From Edaphocola flava (lineage in GTDB: Bacteria > Bacteroidota > Bacteroidia > Chitinophagales > Chitinophagaceae): a DNA stretch of 64,000 nucleotides. The stretch spans positions 396,487 through 460,486 of the forward strand of contig NZ_SAIQ01000002.1 in the NCBI RefSeq assembly GCF_004118155.1, read 5' to 3'. Below the pieces are notes generated by a model. The model saw only the letters and a list, made by a program, of their open reading frames with translations, was not told where the DNA came from and searched no databases. Below, piece after piece: positions 25,185-34,091 of the stretch. A program made the position numbers and the translations under genes. How positions within the stretch are numbered: the stretch's first letter is position 1; every line of letters begins with the position of its first letter.

Positions 25185-25227
25185 AATAAGCCCGTGGTGC
25201 AACAATGCATCACGGGCTTATTTTTTT
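25185..25227 (+). terminator. Terminator of the small secreted protein gene
   Basis: A 17-bp stem with one mismatch (AATAAGCCCGTG.TGCA and its complement, loop ACAA) ending in TTTTTTT. Confidence 0.8.
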
Positions 25228-25322
25228 GCATCAGGTTTAAAACAGCATTACGCTGACCGGTATTGTGCCGGAACCCTGTTACTTTGATACCAGACTGTGG
25301 CTCATTAAATATGTTGTAAGTG

Positions 25323-26390
25323 TTATGGATACAGACTGATCTTAGGTTTGCCATCCCGTTCCCATTCATATACTTTTTTGGAGATAAGGCGATAGCTACC
25401 AATGCCTTGTTTCAGTCCACGGTTCTGAAGGTACCAGTGGTATACATCTATAGATAATCCGCGGAAGCTGCTTTTGTATTGCTTTCTCAGCTTTTTCAGG
25501 GCTTCGATATCTTCCCGCACCGTGGCATTGAGGGTTTCGTATTTTGCCTTGCCCATAGTGGAGTCGATTTCAAACAGCTCCCTGTTGGCATACAGGAACA
25601 GGTTCAGGTAACCCGAGTATTGCATACCGGGCATACTATCCTGCACGCAGATCATATAGGCAATAAAATTGGCATCTCCTTCGGAAGCGATACCCGCCTG
25701 GTGGGCCATTTCGTGCGCAACCACGAAGCCCCACATAAACGGGGGCAGGGAAGTGGCAAACTGGCCTTCTCCCGTCAGTGGATTGTAATAACCCTGTATG
25801 CCGAAATAATGCAGGCTGCTGCCAAAAAGCGTGGGCTTTACATTTAAGAGCGGCACCTTTGGCCCAAACATATTCTGGTAGTCGATATTGATACGCTTGT
25901 TGAGCTGCGCAAGGTTAAGCGGATTGTCCGTATTCGGTAATCGATTAAGCTCTGCCACAAGTGTATCATTGAGGGCAATAAGGGTAGCCGTATCCAGGGT
26001 GCTGCGGCTTTCCGGTATCAGGGGCTCGCGTTTATAATTGGCCCCCCAGAGTATGATAAAGCTTGCGTAGAGAAACACAAGGGTTGCCGCAAAGCGTAAC
26101 AGCTGGTTGCCGACAATATGCTTGCCTAAACGATGGCTGAGTATAATATTCCGTACAAAGCGGAACAAGGAAATCAGCAGCCAGATCAATAAACCGATAT
26201 AGATAAGGTCTCCTAGGCTAAAGGGCAGGTACTGCAGGATTTGGCTGCGTATATTTTGTAAAGGCAGGTATATATAAGGTACATAGTAAGGCATGCCATA
26301 AGAAGACTGCAGCCATAGCGCTGTGATCAGGTAGATCGCCAGTGCCAGGAATAAGATCAGTCCTCTTTTATGTTTCCGCAATATGGTCAT
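25323..26390 (-). CDS. DUF3810 membrane zinc metallopeptidase-like protein
   Basis: 355 residues. About three N-terminal membrane segments (10-30, 50-75, 98-115), then a soluble domain with HEMAHQAG, an HExxH zinc motif, plus a downstream Glu in ASEGDANF. This matches DUF3810, a conserved Bacteroidota family of predicted membrane metalloproteases with unknown substrates. Single gene with no obvious operon partner. Confidence 0.85.
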   Translation of the reverse strand: MTILRKHKRGLILFLALAIYLITALWLQSSYGMPYYVPYIYLPLQNIRSQILQYLPFSLGDLIYIGLLIWLLISLFRFVRNIILSHRLGKHIVGNQLLRFAATLVFLYASFIILWGANYKREPLIPESRSTLDTATLIALNDTLVAELNRLPNTDNPLNLAQLNKRINIDYQNMFGPKVPLLNVKPTLFGSSLHYFGIQGYYNPLTGEGQFATSLPPFMWGFVVAHEMAHQAGIASEGDANFIAYMICVQDSMPGMQYSGYLNLFLYANRELFEIDSTMGKAKYETLNATVREDIEALKKLRKQYKSSFRGLSIDVYHWYLQNRGLKQGIGSYRLISKKVYEWERDGKPKISLYP

Positions 26391-26531
26391 TAATGTATGT
26401 TTCCGTAATGTTACTAGCTAAAATACGGCAATAAACATTGTTTGTCAATAGATTGAAGCCTAAGACTCTGTTATTATTTTATGAACATACTCTAATGCTA
26501 AGCTCAATGAAGCATTGCATAGTGGGCAGTA

Positions 26532-26566
26532 GATAAAAAAGCGACTAACCATGCTGGTCAGTCGCT
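26532..26566 (-). terminator. Terminator of RNase P RNA
   Basis: On the minus strand: AGCGACTGACC - AGCAT - GGTTAGTCGCT followed by TTTTTTA. Confidence 0.85.
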
Positions 26567-26580
26567 GTATGGATAAAATT

Positions 26581-26945
26581 AAACTACAAACCCTGTAAGC
26601 CGGATTTTGTACCCTCCGTTGCCGGAGTGCCGCTATCATTTATCTACGCGGTACATCACTGTACAACTGTATCTGCCTACCCGCAAGCATCGGACGTGCC
26701 GCCCTTAATCGCTTGCCTATTGGGCATTTCAGCACGCAAGGTTTACCCGTAAAGACAGTTGCCTGCTCTTACCGTGCGCTCTTACCGCACATTTTCACCC
26801 TTACCCTTTGCAGGGCGGTTATTTTCTGTGGCACTTGCTGTTATGCGTTGCCGCATACCCACCCGTTAGGTGGTGCATTGCACTATGCTGTCCGGACTTT
26901 CCTCTCGGGCATTGAGCCCCAGCGATAGCGCGGATTTGTAGTCGC
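26581..26945 (-). ncRNA. rnpB: RNase P RNA component
   Basis: About 365 nt, the catalytic RNA of RNase P that processes tRNA 5' ends. Class A hallmarks on the minus strand: GAGGAAAGTCCGGAC near the 5' end, several conserved internal stems, and CGGTACAAAATCCGGCTTACAGG near the 3' end (reversed at 26590-26610). The two ends form stem P1 (ACTACAAATCC with GGGTTTGTAGTT). The 5' boundary is set by a -7 box TACCTTTG (26948-26955). Confidence 0.95.
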
Positions 26946-26947
26946 GG

Positions 26948-26955
26948 CAAAGGTA
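26948..26955 (-). promoter_or_regulatory. -7 box of RNase P RNA
   Basis: TACCTTTG on the minus strand, an exact TAnnTTTG; the transcription start would fall directly at the P1 stem. Confidence 0.7.
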
Positions 26956-26985
26956 CGTCTTATTTGACGGATATTTAGTGTCGGT

Positions 26986-29112
26986 TTACTCCTCTGTCTT
27001 CTTTTTACGGGGTTGAGGCTTTTTGGCTTCTACCGTAATCCATTCATCCATTGTAATGGTAAAGGGCATATGACCGATACGGACAATCGCCTTTTTACCT
27101 TTCACTTCTACCAGGCGTCCGATCTGGTGATTATCTTTATTCCGCATCAGGTCACCTACCTCCGGTTGCTTCGCGGTGATCACATAGTTCTTATCTGCTT
27201 TGGTCGCTGCAGCCTGGTTCTGGATTATATGCTTTTTCTTAAAGAGTATTTTTTCGGCAGATTCAATGACCTCCTGCTTGTTATCGGTACGCTTCCAGTC
27301 AAACACAATCTGTTTGAATTTACGTTCCATATCCCGCAGGTAATCCAGTTCTTCTTTCTTTATCTTGTTCTGTAATTTCAGCGTCTGGTAATGCTGCTCC
27401 AGGCGCTCCTTATCGATCAGCTCTTCGTATTTAGATTTCAATTTCTCATTTTCCTTTACCAGCTGATCCAGGTGTCGCTCCTTACTGGTCATGCGCACCG
27501 ATTGCTGCTCCGTCTGGTGCAGCATCTTGTCCAGCTTAAAGTGGCCCTTGTCTGTGATCTGGCGGGCCCGGTTGATCACATGCTCTGGCAGGCCGCTGCG
27601 TTGCGCTATCGAGAAAGTGTAAGAACTACCCGGTTTGCCCAGTACCAGTTGGTACAAGGGTAATAGTTTCTCTTCATCAAAAGCCATGGCGCCATTAAAA
27701 ATACCAGGTACTTTGCCCGCCATGACCTTCAGGTTGAGGTAGTGAGTGGTAATGATACCCATGGCTTTTTTATTGGCCAGCTGCTCCACAATTGCTTCGG
27801 CAAATGCTCCGCCGAGATTAGGATCAGAACCGCTACCCAGCTCATCTACGAAGAACAGGGTCTTGCCATTGGCCTGTTCCAGGAAATATTTCATATCCCT
27901 CAGGTGGGCACTGTAGGTACTCAGTTCATTTTCGATACTTTGGGTATCCCCGATATGAATCATGATCTGTTTGAAAATACCGATCTCAGAAGTATCATCT
28001 GCCGGAATCAGTAAACCTGCCTGACACATGGTCTGCAACAGGCCGATCGTTTTCATCGATACCGTTTTACCGCCCGCATTCGGACCGCTGATCACCAGGA
28101 TGCGGTTGTCCTTATCCATAGAGATGGTGAGCGGATATGTAGGTTTACCCAGCGTCTTGTTGTGTAAGAGCAGCAGGGGGTGGTATGCTTTGATCAGGTG
28201 TGTGCCGGGATTGGAACTCAGCCTTGGCATATGGGCATTCATATCCTGCGCCAGCAAAGCCTTGGCACGGATAAAGTCATATACACCACATAATTTAAGA
28301 TAAGACTCCAGGTTGGGATGATATACCTGCAATGATGCGGTGAGGTCTTTCAGGATGCGGTAGACCTCACGGCCTTCTTCTCTTTCCAGGCTGGAAATAT
28401 CATTGTTCAGTTCGATGGTCTCTTCGGGTTCTATAAATACGGTCTTGCCCGATTCACTTTCACCATGCATGATTCCTTTTACAATACGCTTTTGCTCCGC
28501 CACAACCGCTACAGTTCTGCGACCGTTCATAAAGCTCTCTGAAATATCGGCCAGGTAACCCTGTTTGTTCAGCTTACGCAGGATGCCCTCAAATACTTTA
28601 CGGAGTTGCTGTCTTTTCTTTTCAATATCATGACGCAGGCGCATCAGTTCTGTAGAGGCGGAATCTCTTACTACACCTGCATCGTCGATCATTTCATTGA
28701 TGATCTTTGGAATTTCTTTCTGATAGGTAACTGTAATGGCAATCTCTTCCAGGCTGGGGTAGAGGTTGTTCTGGCGCTTTAGCCACAGGAGTATATCCCT
28801 TACGGTAAGCGTCAGTTTATTGATCGACAGAAAATCCTCTCCTTTCAGTACCGCACCGGGTACGCGCAGGAGTTTGAGTTCACCGGTAATATCCTTAGTG
28901 AAATCATTAGGGAAATAATCGCTGCCGCCCAGCGTTTGTTTGTATTCATACACCTGTTGCAGGGCCTCCTCGAGGTACTCCTTTTTGGTGTGAAACTTTA
29001 TATTCAGTGCTGCTTGCTTCGCATAATTAGTTCTGCATTTTGCTAAAAGCAGCTGTCTTATTTTTTCGAATTCCAATCGCTCTAAAGCCTGTTCCGGATA
29101 AAACTGTAACAT
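26986..29112 (-). CDS. mutS2: MutS2-family protein lacking the Smr domain
   Basis: 708 residues. MutS-type core (about 250-530) with Walker A SGPNAGGKT, Walker B FFVDELGSGSDP and the switch TTHYLNL; then a long coiled coil (530-640) and a KOW-like C-terminal segment (about 655-705). Unlike B. subtilis MutS2 (785 residues), it ends without the Smr endonuclease domain. MutS2 acts in suppression of recombination and in ribosome rescue in Firmicutes; loss of Smr argues for a role without its nuclease. Promoter-like TATTTTTG lies at 29191-29198 on the minus strand. Confidence 0.94.
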   Translation of the reverse strand: MLQFYPEQALERLEFEKIRQLLLAKCRTNYAKQAALNIKFHTKKEYLEEALQQVYEYKQTLGGSDYFPNDFTKDITGELKLLRVPGAVLKGEDFLSINKLTLTVRDILLWLKRQNNLYPSLEEIAITVTYQKEIPKIINEMIDDAGVVRDSASTELMRLRHDIEKKRQQLRKVFEGILRKLNKQGYLADISESFMNGRRTVAVVAEQKRIVKGIMHGESESGKTVFIEPEETIELNNDISSLEREEGREVYRILKDLTASLQVYHPNLESYLKLCGVYDFIRAKALLAQDMNAHMPRLSSNPGTHLIKAYHPLLLLHNKTLGKPTYPLTISMDKDNRILVISGPNAGGKTVSMKTIGLLQTMCQAGLLIPADDTSEIGIFKQIMIHIGDTQSIENELSTYSAHLRDMKYFLEQANGKTLFFVDELGSGSDPNLGGAFAEAIVEQLANKKAMGIITTHYLNLKVMAGKVPGIFNGAMAFDEEKLLPLYQLVLGKPGSSYTFSIAQRSGLPEHVINRARQITDKGHFKLDKMLHQTEQQSVRMTSKERHLDQLVKENEKLKSKYEELIDKERLEQHYQTLKLQNKIKKEELDYLRDMERKFKQIVFDWKRTDNKQEVIESAEKILFKKKHIIQNQAAATKADKNYVITAKQPEVGDLMRNKDNHQIGRLVEVKGKKAIVRIGHMPFTITMDEWITVEAKKPQPRKKKTEE

Positions 29113-29198
29113 AATATGAAATCTAAATAAATGGTATCCGCAAAGTATGGTGTTAATACTTACGCGGTCTTTTCATGTGATAATATGGTGCAAAAATA

Positions 29199-29240
29199 AA
29201 CAATCAAAACGGTACCTGCGGTACACGTTTTGATTGTTCT
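29199..29240. terminator. Bidirectional terminator between mutS2 and mscS
   Basis: A 10-bp stem CAATCAAAAC/GTTTTGATTG extended by an internal GGTACC..GGTAC pairing; T-rich arms on both strands. Confidence 0.6.
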
Positions 29241-29260
29241 TAATATGGAATAGAGATTCT

Positions 29261-30433
29261 TTAAGAGGCCTGGTCTGTCAGTACATTGTTGATTTCCTGC
29301 GTGTTGACCTGTGCCTGTGTCGGATAAGGGAATCCGGCACCATAGCGGTACATGATCTCGTAAATCTCGTAATTGATCTGTTCTTTTATCTTATCAAAAG
29401 GTGTAGCAGATTGTGTTTTTACAAAATAAGCCACACTGATATTGATGGCAGAATCGCCGAAGCTTTCTAAAAATACATTTGGTTTTTCGACAATATCGGG
29501 GTGTTGCTGTATGCGGCTGGAGATCTGCTCTACAATGGTATTCAGCTGCGTTTTAGATAAACCGTAGGTGGCGCCCACCACCATTCTTACCCTGCGTGCG
29601 CCTCTTTCCGAAAAGTTTTCCAGGCTGTTGCTGATAAGGTTACGGTTGGGTAGAGAAACCAGTGTTTTCTCCGGGGTGCGGATATGGGTACTCCGGAATC
29701 CGATCTTTTCTACATTACCTTCCACACCATCAATCTTGATCAGGTCTCCGATCACAAATGGCTTGTCCAGCAGGATCATGAAAGAGGATAATAAGTTCTC
29801 CAGGCTGTCTTTCAGTGCAAAAGCAACTGCAATACCACCCATACCCAGGCCCGCGATCAGCGTCGCTACATTGACCTGGAAGACGACACCGAGTATGACG
29901 AAGAACATAAAGGCCCAGATCACTACCCGCAATACATCTCTCAGCAGTGGCAGCAATTGTTGCCGTTCACGATCGCCATTCTTGACCGCCTTGTCGGTCA
30001 GCATCCTGAAGATAAAACTGATCACTTTAACCAGCAAGCCGGTTGCCGTAAAGATGATGATAAAGAAAAAAATGCGATCGGTAAGGTCCATCAGTGTGAA
30101 CGCTTTAACCGCAATCATGTTCTTGGTATCCGTTGCCAGTGCTGCACTACCTCGTTTGAACAGCCACACACGCTCCAGCAAAGGGGCTATCTGGTTGATG
30201 CCGATATAGGCAAAAATCGTAAACAGCAGGTTGCCAAAGGGTTTGTTGATATGCGCAGAAAAACGCTCATAATACTGTTCTCCGGAAGTGTTCCGGAATA
30301 AACGATAGGCAAGCCGTGCCAGTATTTTAGAAAGCACACCTTTGAGCAGCCAGGCAAATAATATAATTAAAACCAGGCGTAGGTAAGCGTATAAAGAAAG
30401 TCCCAGGAAAGTCTGTTCCAGTATTTGCGTCAT
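29261..30433 (-). CDS. MscS-family mechanosensitive channel
   Basis: 390 residues. Four or five membrane segments, with the MscS pore region and beta domain (about 200-285, with GLGMGGIAVAFALKDSLENLLSSFMILLDKPF and GDLIKIDGVEGNVEKIGFRSTHIRT) and a cytoplasmic alpha-beta domain. It opens under membrane tension to relieve osmotic downshock. Translation ends 9 bp after the GldM-like gene upstream, so the two are probably co-transcribed. Confidence 0.95.
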   Translation of the reverse strand: MTQILEQTFLGLSLYAYLRLVLIILFAWLLKGVLSKILARLAYRLFRNTSGEQYYERFSAHINKPFGNLLFTIFAYIGINQIAPLLERVWLFKRGSAALATDTKNMIAVKAFTLMDLTDRIFFFIIIFTATGLLVKVISFIFRMLTDKAVKNGDRERQQLLPLLRDVLRVVIWAFMFFVILGVVFQVNVATLIAGLGMGGIAVAFALKDSLENLLSSFMILLDKPFVIGDLIKIDGVEGNVEKIGFRSTHIRTPEKTLVSLPNRNLISNSLENFSERGARRVRMVVGATYGLSKTQLNTIVEQISSRIQQHPDIVEKPNVFLESFGDSAINISVAYFVKTQSATPFDKIKEQINYEIYEIMYRYGAGFPYPTQAQVNTQEINNVLTDQAS

Positions 30434-30442
30434 AGTATTTGT

Positions 30443-31153
30443 CTAGTTTTTGAGATCAAAGATAAGATCATCAAGCTTTATGGTCTTATTATCGTACTGA
30501 CATTTAACATTGATAAACAGTAACATATACCCAGGCTTTAACTGTTTGAATGCAGCAATGATGTCTGTGTCAAATTCGGGATCTGTCATTTTCTTACTGA
30601 AAATGCGCTCATCATTTTCCAGGATCAGCACTTCATAGGAATTCAGCTTCAGCTTGCCGCTTTTGACCTCCGGAGTTTCCTCCAGGTTCAGGCCTTTCTG
30701 TTTTTGCAGGATCAGTTTGCGTATGTCGCCTCCTTTAAGGCCGCCCAGCATAAGCTTAGGTTTGGTAATAGGAGGTGCATCATCCTTTTGTTTCGCAGTT
30801 TTATTGCCCTTCTCGGAAGCCATGTTCCCTGCATTTTTTTCGCTAACCACTTTAAACGCGCGGGTACCCAGGTCAATGATATTGCCATTTACTACTTTGC
30901 TGATGGCAATATTACACTCACCGGCGCGCAACGGAATGAGGATATAGGTACAGTCGCCGATCTTCTTCAGCTTACCATTGTCGGTTCGAACCAGTATATT
31001 ATTACAGGAAATATTGTCTACCCGTGTCTGGATAATATTTTCTGTTGTAGCGACCACATAGTTGCGGGGGCAGGTTACTTTAAAGTCCTGTGCCCATATT
31101 GTTGTTATGCTGCAGCACAACATGCATATAATACTGTTAATATATTTTAACAT
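30443..31153 (-). CDS. Secreted GldM C-terminal-like protein
   Basis: 236 residues. Signal peptide (1-21), then domains resembling the C-terminal Ig-like domains of GldM: VTCPRNYVVATTENIIQTRVDNISCNNI followed by an ILIPLRAGECNIAISKV strand and G(T/E)RAFKVVSEK, and a C-terminal GG-containing module with FDTDIIAAFKQLKPGYMLLF. GldM is the T9SS motor stalk; this gene lacks its N-terminal membrane helix and sits beside mscS, so it is an orphan GldM-like surface or periplasmic protein. Family recognition is moderate. Confidence 0.65.
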   Translation of the reverse strand: MLKYINSIICMLCCSITTIWAQDFKVTCPRNYVVATTENIIQTRVDNISCNNILVRTDNGKLKKIGDCTYILIPLRAGECNIAISKVVNGNIIDLGTRAFKVVSEKNAGNMASEKGNKTAKQKDDAPPITKPKLMLGGLKGGDIRKLILQKQKGLNLEETPEVKSGKLKLNSYEVLILENDERIFSKKMTDPEFDTDIIAAFKQLKPGYMLLFINVKCQYDNKTIKLDDLIFDLKN

Positions 31154-31162
31154 ATATAATCA

Positions 31163-31216
31163 AAGCCTTAGGAACCCGGCAGACCAACGGTCTGCACAAC
31201 GTATTTCCTAAGGCTT
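31163..31216. terminator. Nested double hairpin between dapD and the GldM-like gene
   Basis: An outer 12-bp perfect stem AAGCCTTAGGAA/TTCCTAAGGCTT encloses an inner 7-bp hairpin GCAGACC-AAC-GGTCTGC. It probably terminates dapD transcription, although its T tail is weak. Confidence 0.55.
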
Positions 31217-31243
31217 GGGTTTTATAAGTGTAACAAAAACGGT

Positions 31244-32050
31244 TTATACCGCTACATTAAAATCTCTCAGAGCATCGTTAAGTGATGTTTTAAGATCGGT
31301 GCTTTCTTTGCGCTGACCAATAATCAGTGCACAGCTCACCTGGTAGTCTCCGGCAGGGAATGATTTGGTATAGCTACCCGGAATCACTACACTGCGGGCC
31401 GGCACACGACCTCTGTATTCTACCGGTTCTGCACCGCTTACATCAATAATCTTGGTACTTTTGGTCAATACTACATTGGCGCCCAGTACCGCTTCTTTCT
31501 CTACATGCACCCCTTCTACAACAATACAACGGGAGCCGATAAAGCAACCGTCTTCTATAATTACCGGAGAAGCCTGTAATGGCTCCAGTACACCACCGAT
31601 ACCCACGCCACCGGAAAGGTGTACGTTCTTACCGATTTGCGCACAGCTGCCCACTGTAGCCCATGTATCTACCATAGCGCCTTCATCTACGAATGCACCG
31701 ATATTTACATAACTGGGCATCAGCACTACATTCTTAGCAATATAGGCACCATAACGAGCCACTGCATGAGGTACCGCACGTACGCCCAATGCTGCATAAT
31801 CTTTCTTCAGTTCCATCTTGTCATGGAATTCAAATGGTTCCAGTGTCCAGGTTTTCATCTTCTGGATACCGAAATACATCAGGATTGCCTGCTTCACCCA
31901 TTCATTCACTTTCCATCCGTCTGCAGTTGGTTCTGCTACACGCAGGGTGCCCTTATCTACCGCTTCGATTACAGATCTTACGGCTTCTTCATAGTTTGGT
32001 TGTTGCAGTAATGAGCGGTCTGCAAATGCCTGTTCAATTAATTGTTGCAT
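31244..32050 (-). CDS. dapD: 2,3,4,5-tetrahydropyridine-2,6-dicarboxylate N-succinyltransferase
   Basis: 268 residues, typical for DapD. Left-handed beta-helix hexapeptide repeats (about 100-220, e.g. IGAFVDEGAMVDTWATVGSC and IGKNVHLSGGVGIGGV) and the C-terminal KS(T/S)-rich loop match the family. It succinylates the cyclic intermediate in lysine and meso-diaminopimelate synthesis, for cell wall formation. It has a 200-bp leader after engB with several inverted repeats (CCCTTAAAGGG, AGGA/TCCT) but no recognised riboswitch. Confidence 0.96.
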   Translation of the reverse strand: MQQLIEQAFADRSLLQQPNYEEAVRSVIEAVDKGTLRVAEPTADGWKVNEWVKQAILMYFGIQKMKTWTLEPFEFHDKMELKKDYAALGVRAVPHAVARYGAYIAKNVVLMPSYVNIGAFVDEGAMVDTWATVGSCAQIGKNVHLSGGVGIGGVLEPLQASPVIIEDGCFIGSRCIVVEGVHVEKEAVLGANVVLTKSTKIIDVSGAEPVEYRGRVPARSVVIPGSYTKSFPAGDYQVSCALIIGQRKESTDLKTSLNDALRDFNVAV

Positions 32051-32250
32051 GTTTAGTTAATATATGTGTATATAGTTGAATGTATTGTTGTAGTATAAAG
32101 TTGACCGCCTACACAACGCGCCCTTAAAGGGAGACGATGTCGTGTTTCGGGTTCCTGCATTCCGCTGAAGGACAGATAAGTCGCCAGAGCAGAAAAATAT
32201 AATTCAGGAATGATTCGAAACAACAGAAACGGGTCCGTAAGGTAAATAAA

Positions 32251-32895
32251 TTATTGCTCCAGCAATTGGTTGCCTTGTTCTTTGTACTGATCATTCAATT
32301 CCTGTACATAGGCCAGTATTTCCCTTCTCCCGTTTTTCTTGACGGTAGAGGTGATGAAGGTACGGGGGATGTATTCCCACTCTTCTTTCATCTTATTGAT
32401 GAACATTTTGGTATTTTTTGAAGTGTCGGCCTGTGTATTTTTGTCGGACTTGGTAAATACTATGTTGAACGGAACTCCGATTTCGCCTAAGTGCCCCAGG
32501 AATTCAAGGTCAATGGCCTGAGGAGATAAACGACTATCTACCAGTACAAATACCGTAACCAGGTTCTCTCTTTTGGAGAAATAATCAGTCATTGTCTTCT
32601 TCCATTGCTCTCTCTGCGTTTTAGAACGCTTGGCATAGCCATATCCCGGAAGATCGACCAGGTACCAGCCCCCTTCATCTTTTGCATTAGCATTAATCAG
32701 GAAATGATTGATCATTACTGTTTTACCAGGACTGGCCGATACTTTGGCCAGCGCATTCTGGTTAGTCAGCAGGTTGATCAATGATGATTTACCTACATTG
32801 GAACGGCCGATAAATGCATACTCCGGACGATCTGGTGTCGGACACTTAGATACGCTCGGGCTGCTGATGAGATATTTTGCTTTATTTACTTCCAA
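32251..32895 (-). CDS. engB: Ribosome biogenesis GTPase EngB (YsxC)
   Basis: 214 residues. GTPase motifs are visible: G1 IGRSNVGKSSLIN, G2 Thr region near KVSASPGKT, G3 DLPGYGYAK and G4 TKSD. EngB binds the large ribosomal subunit late in its assembly. It ends at 32251 and begins 15 bp after pdxA, on the same strand, suggesting co-transcription. Confidence 0.95.
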   Translation of the reverse strand: MEVNKAKYLISSPSVSKCPTPDRPEYAFIGRSNVGKSSLINLLTNQNALAKVSASPGKTVMINHFLINANAKDEGGWYLVDLPGYGYAKRSKTQREQWKKTMTDYFSKRENLVTVFVLVDSRLSPQAIDLEFLGHLGEIGVPFNIVFTKSDKNTQADTSKNTKMFINKMKEEWEYIPRTFITSTVKKNGRREILAYVQELNDQYKEQGNQLLEQ

Positions 32896-32910
32896 AACTA
32901 TTATATTAAT

Positions 32911-33960
32911 TTATCGTTCTTTGGCAATATGGTTTCTTTTTAATGGATTGGTCGTATTGGCAGCATACTCTGCTCTTTGTTGCAGGATCTGCACCGCCTG
33001 GAATACGGCCTCACGCAAGCTGTCCGGGCTGGCAATACCTTGTCCGGCTATGTCAAATGCCGTGCCATGATCAGGAGAGGTACGCACGGCTGGTAAGCCG
33101 CAGGTATAATTCACACCTTCACTGGCTGCCAGCGATTTGAACGGGATCAGGCCCTGGTCATGATACATGGCCACTACTACATCAAACTTATGGTGTTGTG
33201 CATGAGCAAAGAAGCCATCGGCACTGTATGGTCCGAATACCTGCATGCCTTTTTGCTGCAGTGCATCAATTGCCGGTTTGATCACCAGTTCTTCTTCTTT
33301 CCCGATCAGGCCGTTATCACCGGCGTGCGGGTTCAGACCCAGCACCGCAATTTTAGGTATATTGATGCCGAAGTCTTTTTGCAAAGAGTCTTTTATGATA
33401 CCAATCCTGCTCATGATCAGTTCTTTAGTGATGTGTTTGCTCACTTCAGCAACCGGCAGGTGTTCTGTGATCAATGCTACACGGAAATTATCGGCATACA
33501 GCATCATCACCACATCTTTAGCGCCGAACTCTGCTTTGAAAAAAGGAGTATGACCGGTAAAGTTAAACTCTGCAGACTGGGTATTCTTTTTATGTATAGG
33601 AGCAGTTACAATGGCATCAATAAGTCCTTCTTTCAGGCTTTGTGTTGCCACCTGCAGAGAACGTACGGCATATTTGCCGGCGATCTCCGTCAGTTCTCCC
33701 GGTTGTATCATTACTTCTTCTTCCCAGCAGTTGAAAATATTGACCTGCTTAGGATTGATCGCATCAAAACTCTTGATGCTGGCAAACTTAAGTTCAAATT
33801 CAGGAAGCAGTTTACGGTAAAAGTTAATCACTTTATTAGAACCGAATATGACCGGAGTACAGAACTCTATCATCCGGTTGTCCGATAATGTTTTAATAAT
33901 CGTTTCCACACCTACACCATTCAAATCACCTGTAGTAATACCGATAATGGGTTTTTCCAT
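32911..33960 (-). CDS. pdxA: 4-hydroxythreonine-4-phosphate dehydrogenase
   Basis: 349 residues from ATG 33960. Family signatures include ITTGDLNGVGVE near the start, APIHKKNTQ, FTGHTPFF, LNPHAGDNGLIGKEE and DQGLIPFKSLAASEGVNYTCGLPAVRTSPDHGTAFDIAG, which hold the metal-binding His residues. It catalyses the oxidation and decarboxylation step before pyridoxine-phosphate synthesis. A longer in-frame start (34065) overlaps the promoter region of the divergent cystathionine beta-synthase gene and is rejected. Confidence 0.95.
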   Translation of the reverse strand: MEKPIIGITTGDLNGVGVETIIKTLSDNRMIEFCTPVIFGSNKVINFYRKLLPEFELKFASIKSFDAINPKQVNIFNCWEEEVMIQPGELTEIAGKYAVRSLQVATQSLKEGLIDAIVTAPIHKKNTQSAEFNFTGHTPFFKAEFGAKDVVMMLYADNFRVALITEHLPVAEVSKHITKELIMSRIGIIKDSLQKDFGINIPKIAVLGLNPHAGDNGLIGKEEELVIKPAIDALQQKGMQVFGPYSADGFFAHAQHHKFDVVVAMYHDQGLIPFKSLAASEGVNYTCGLPAVRTSPDHGTAFDIAGQGIASPDSLREAVFQAVQILQQRAEYAANTTNPLKRNHIAKER

Positions 33961-34038
33961 TTTGATTATGCTTGTATTGACAATAATGTTGCAAGTTAAG
34001 AAATGATTTGGTATTAATGCTGATAAGCAATTAAACAT

Positions 34039-34046
34039 TACCTTTG
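34039..34046 (+). promoter_or_regulatory. -7 box of the cystathionine beta-synthase gene
   Basis: TACCTTTG, exact TAnnTTTG, 46 bp before the chosen start. Confidence 0.6.
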
Positions 34047-34091
34047 CAGATTCTGACAACATCATTAAACATCATAAAAATCAGACTGATA

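Larger units (their letters stand above)
26391..26985. other. Non-coding stretch holding the RNase P RNA gene
   Basis: No protein gene. It carries the RNase P RNA, its terminator and promoter, described separately; the remaining 26391-26530 shows nothing I recognise. Confidence 0.85.
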
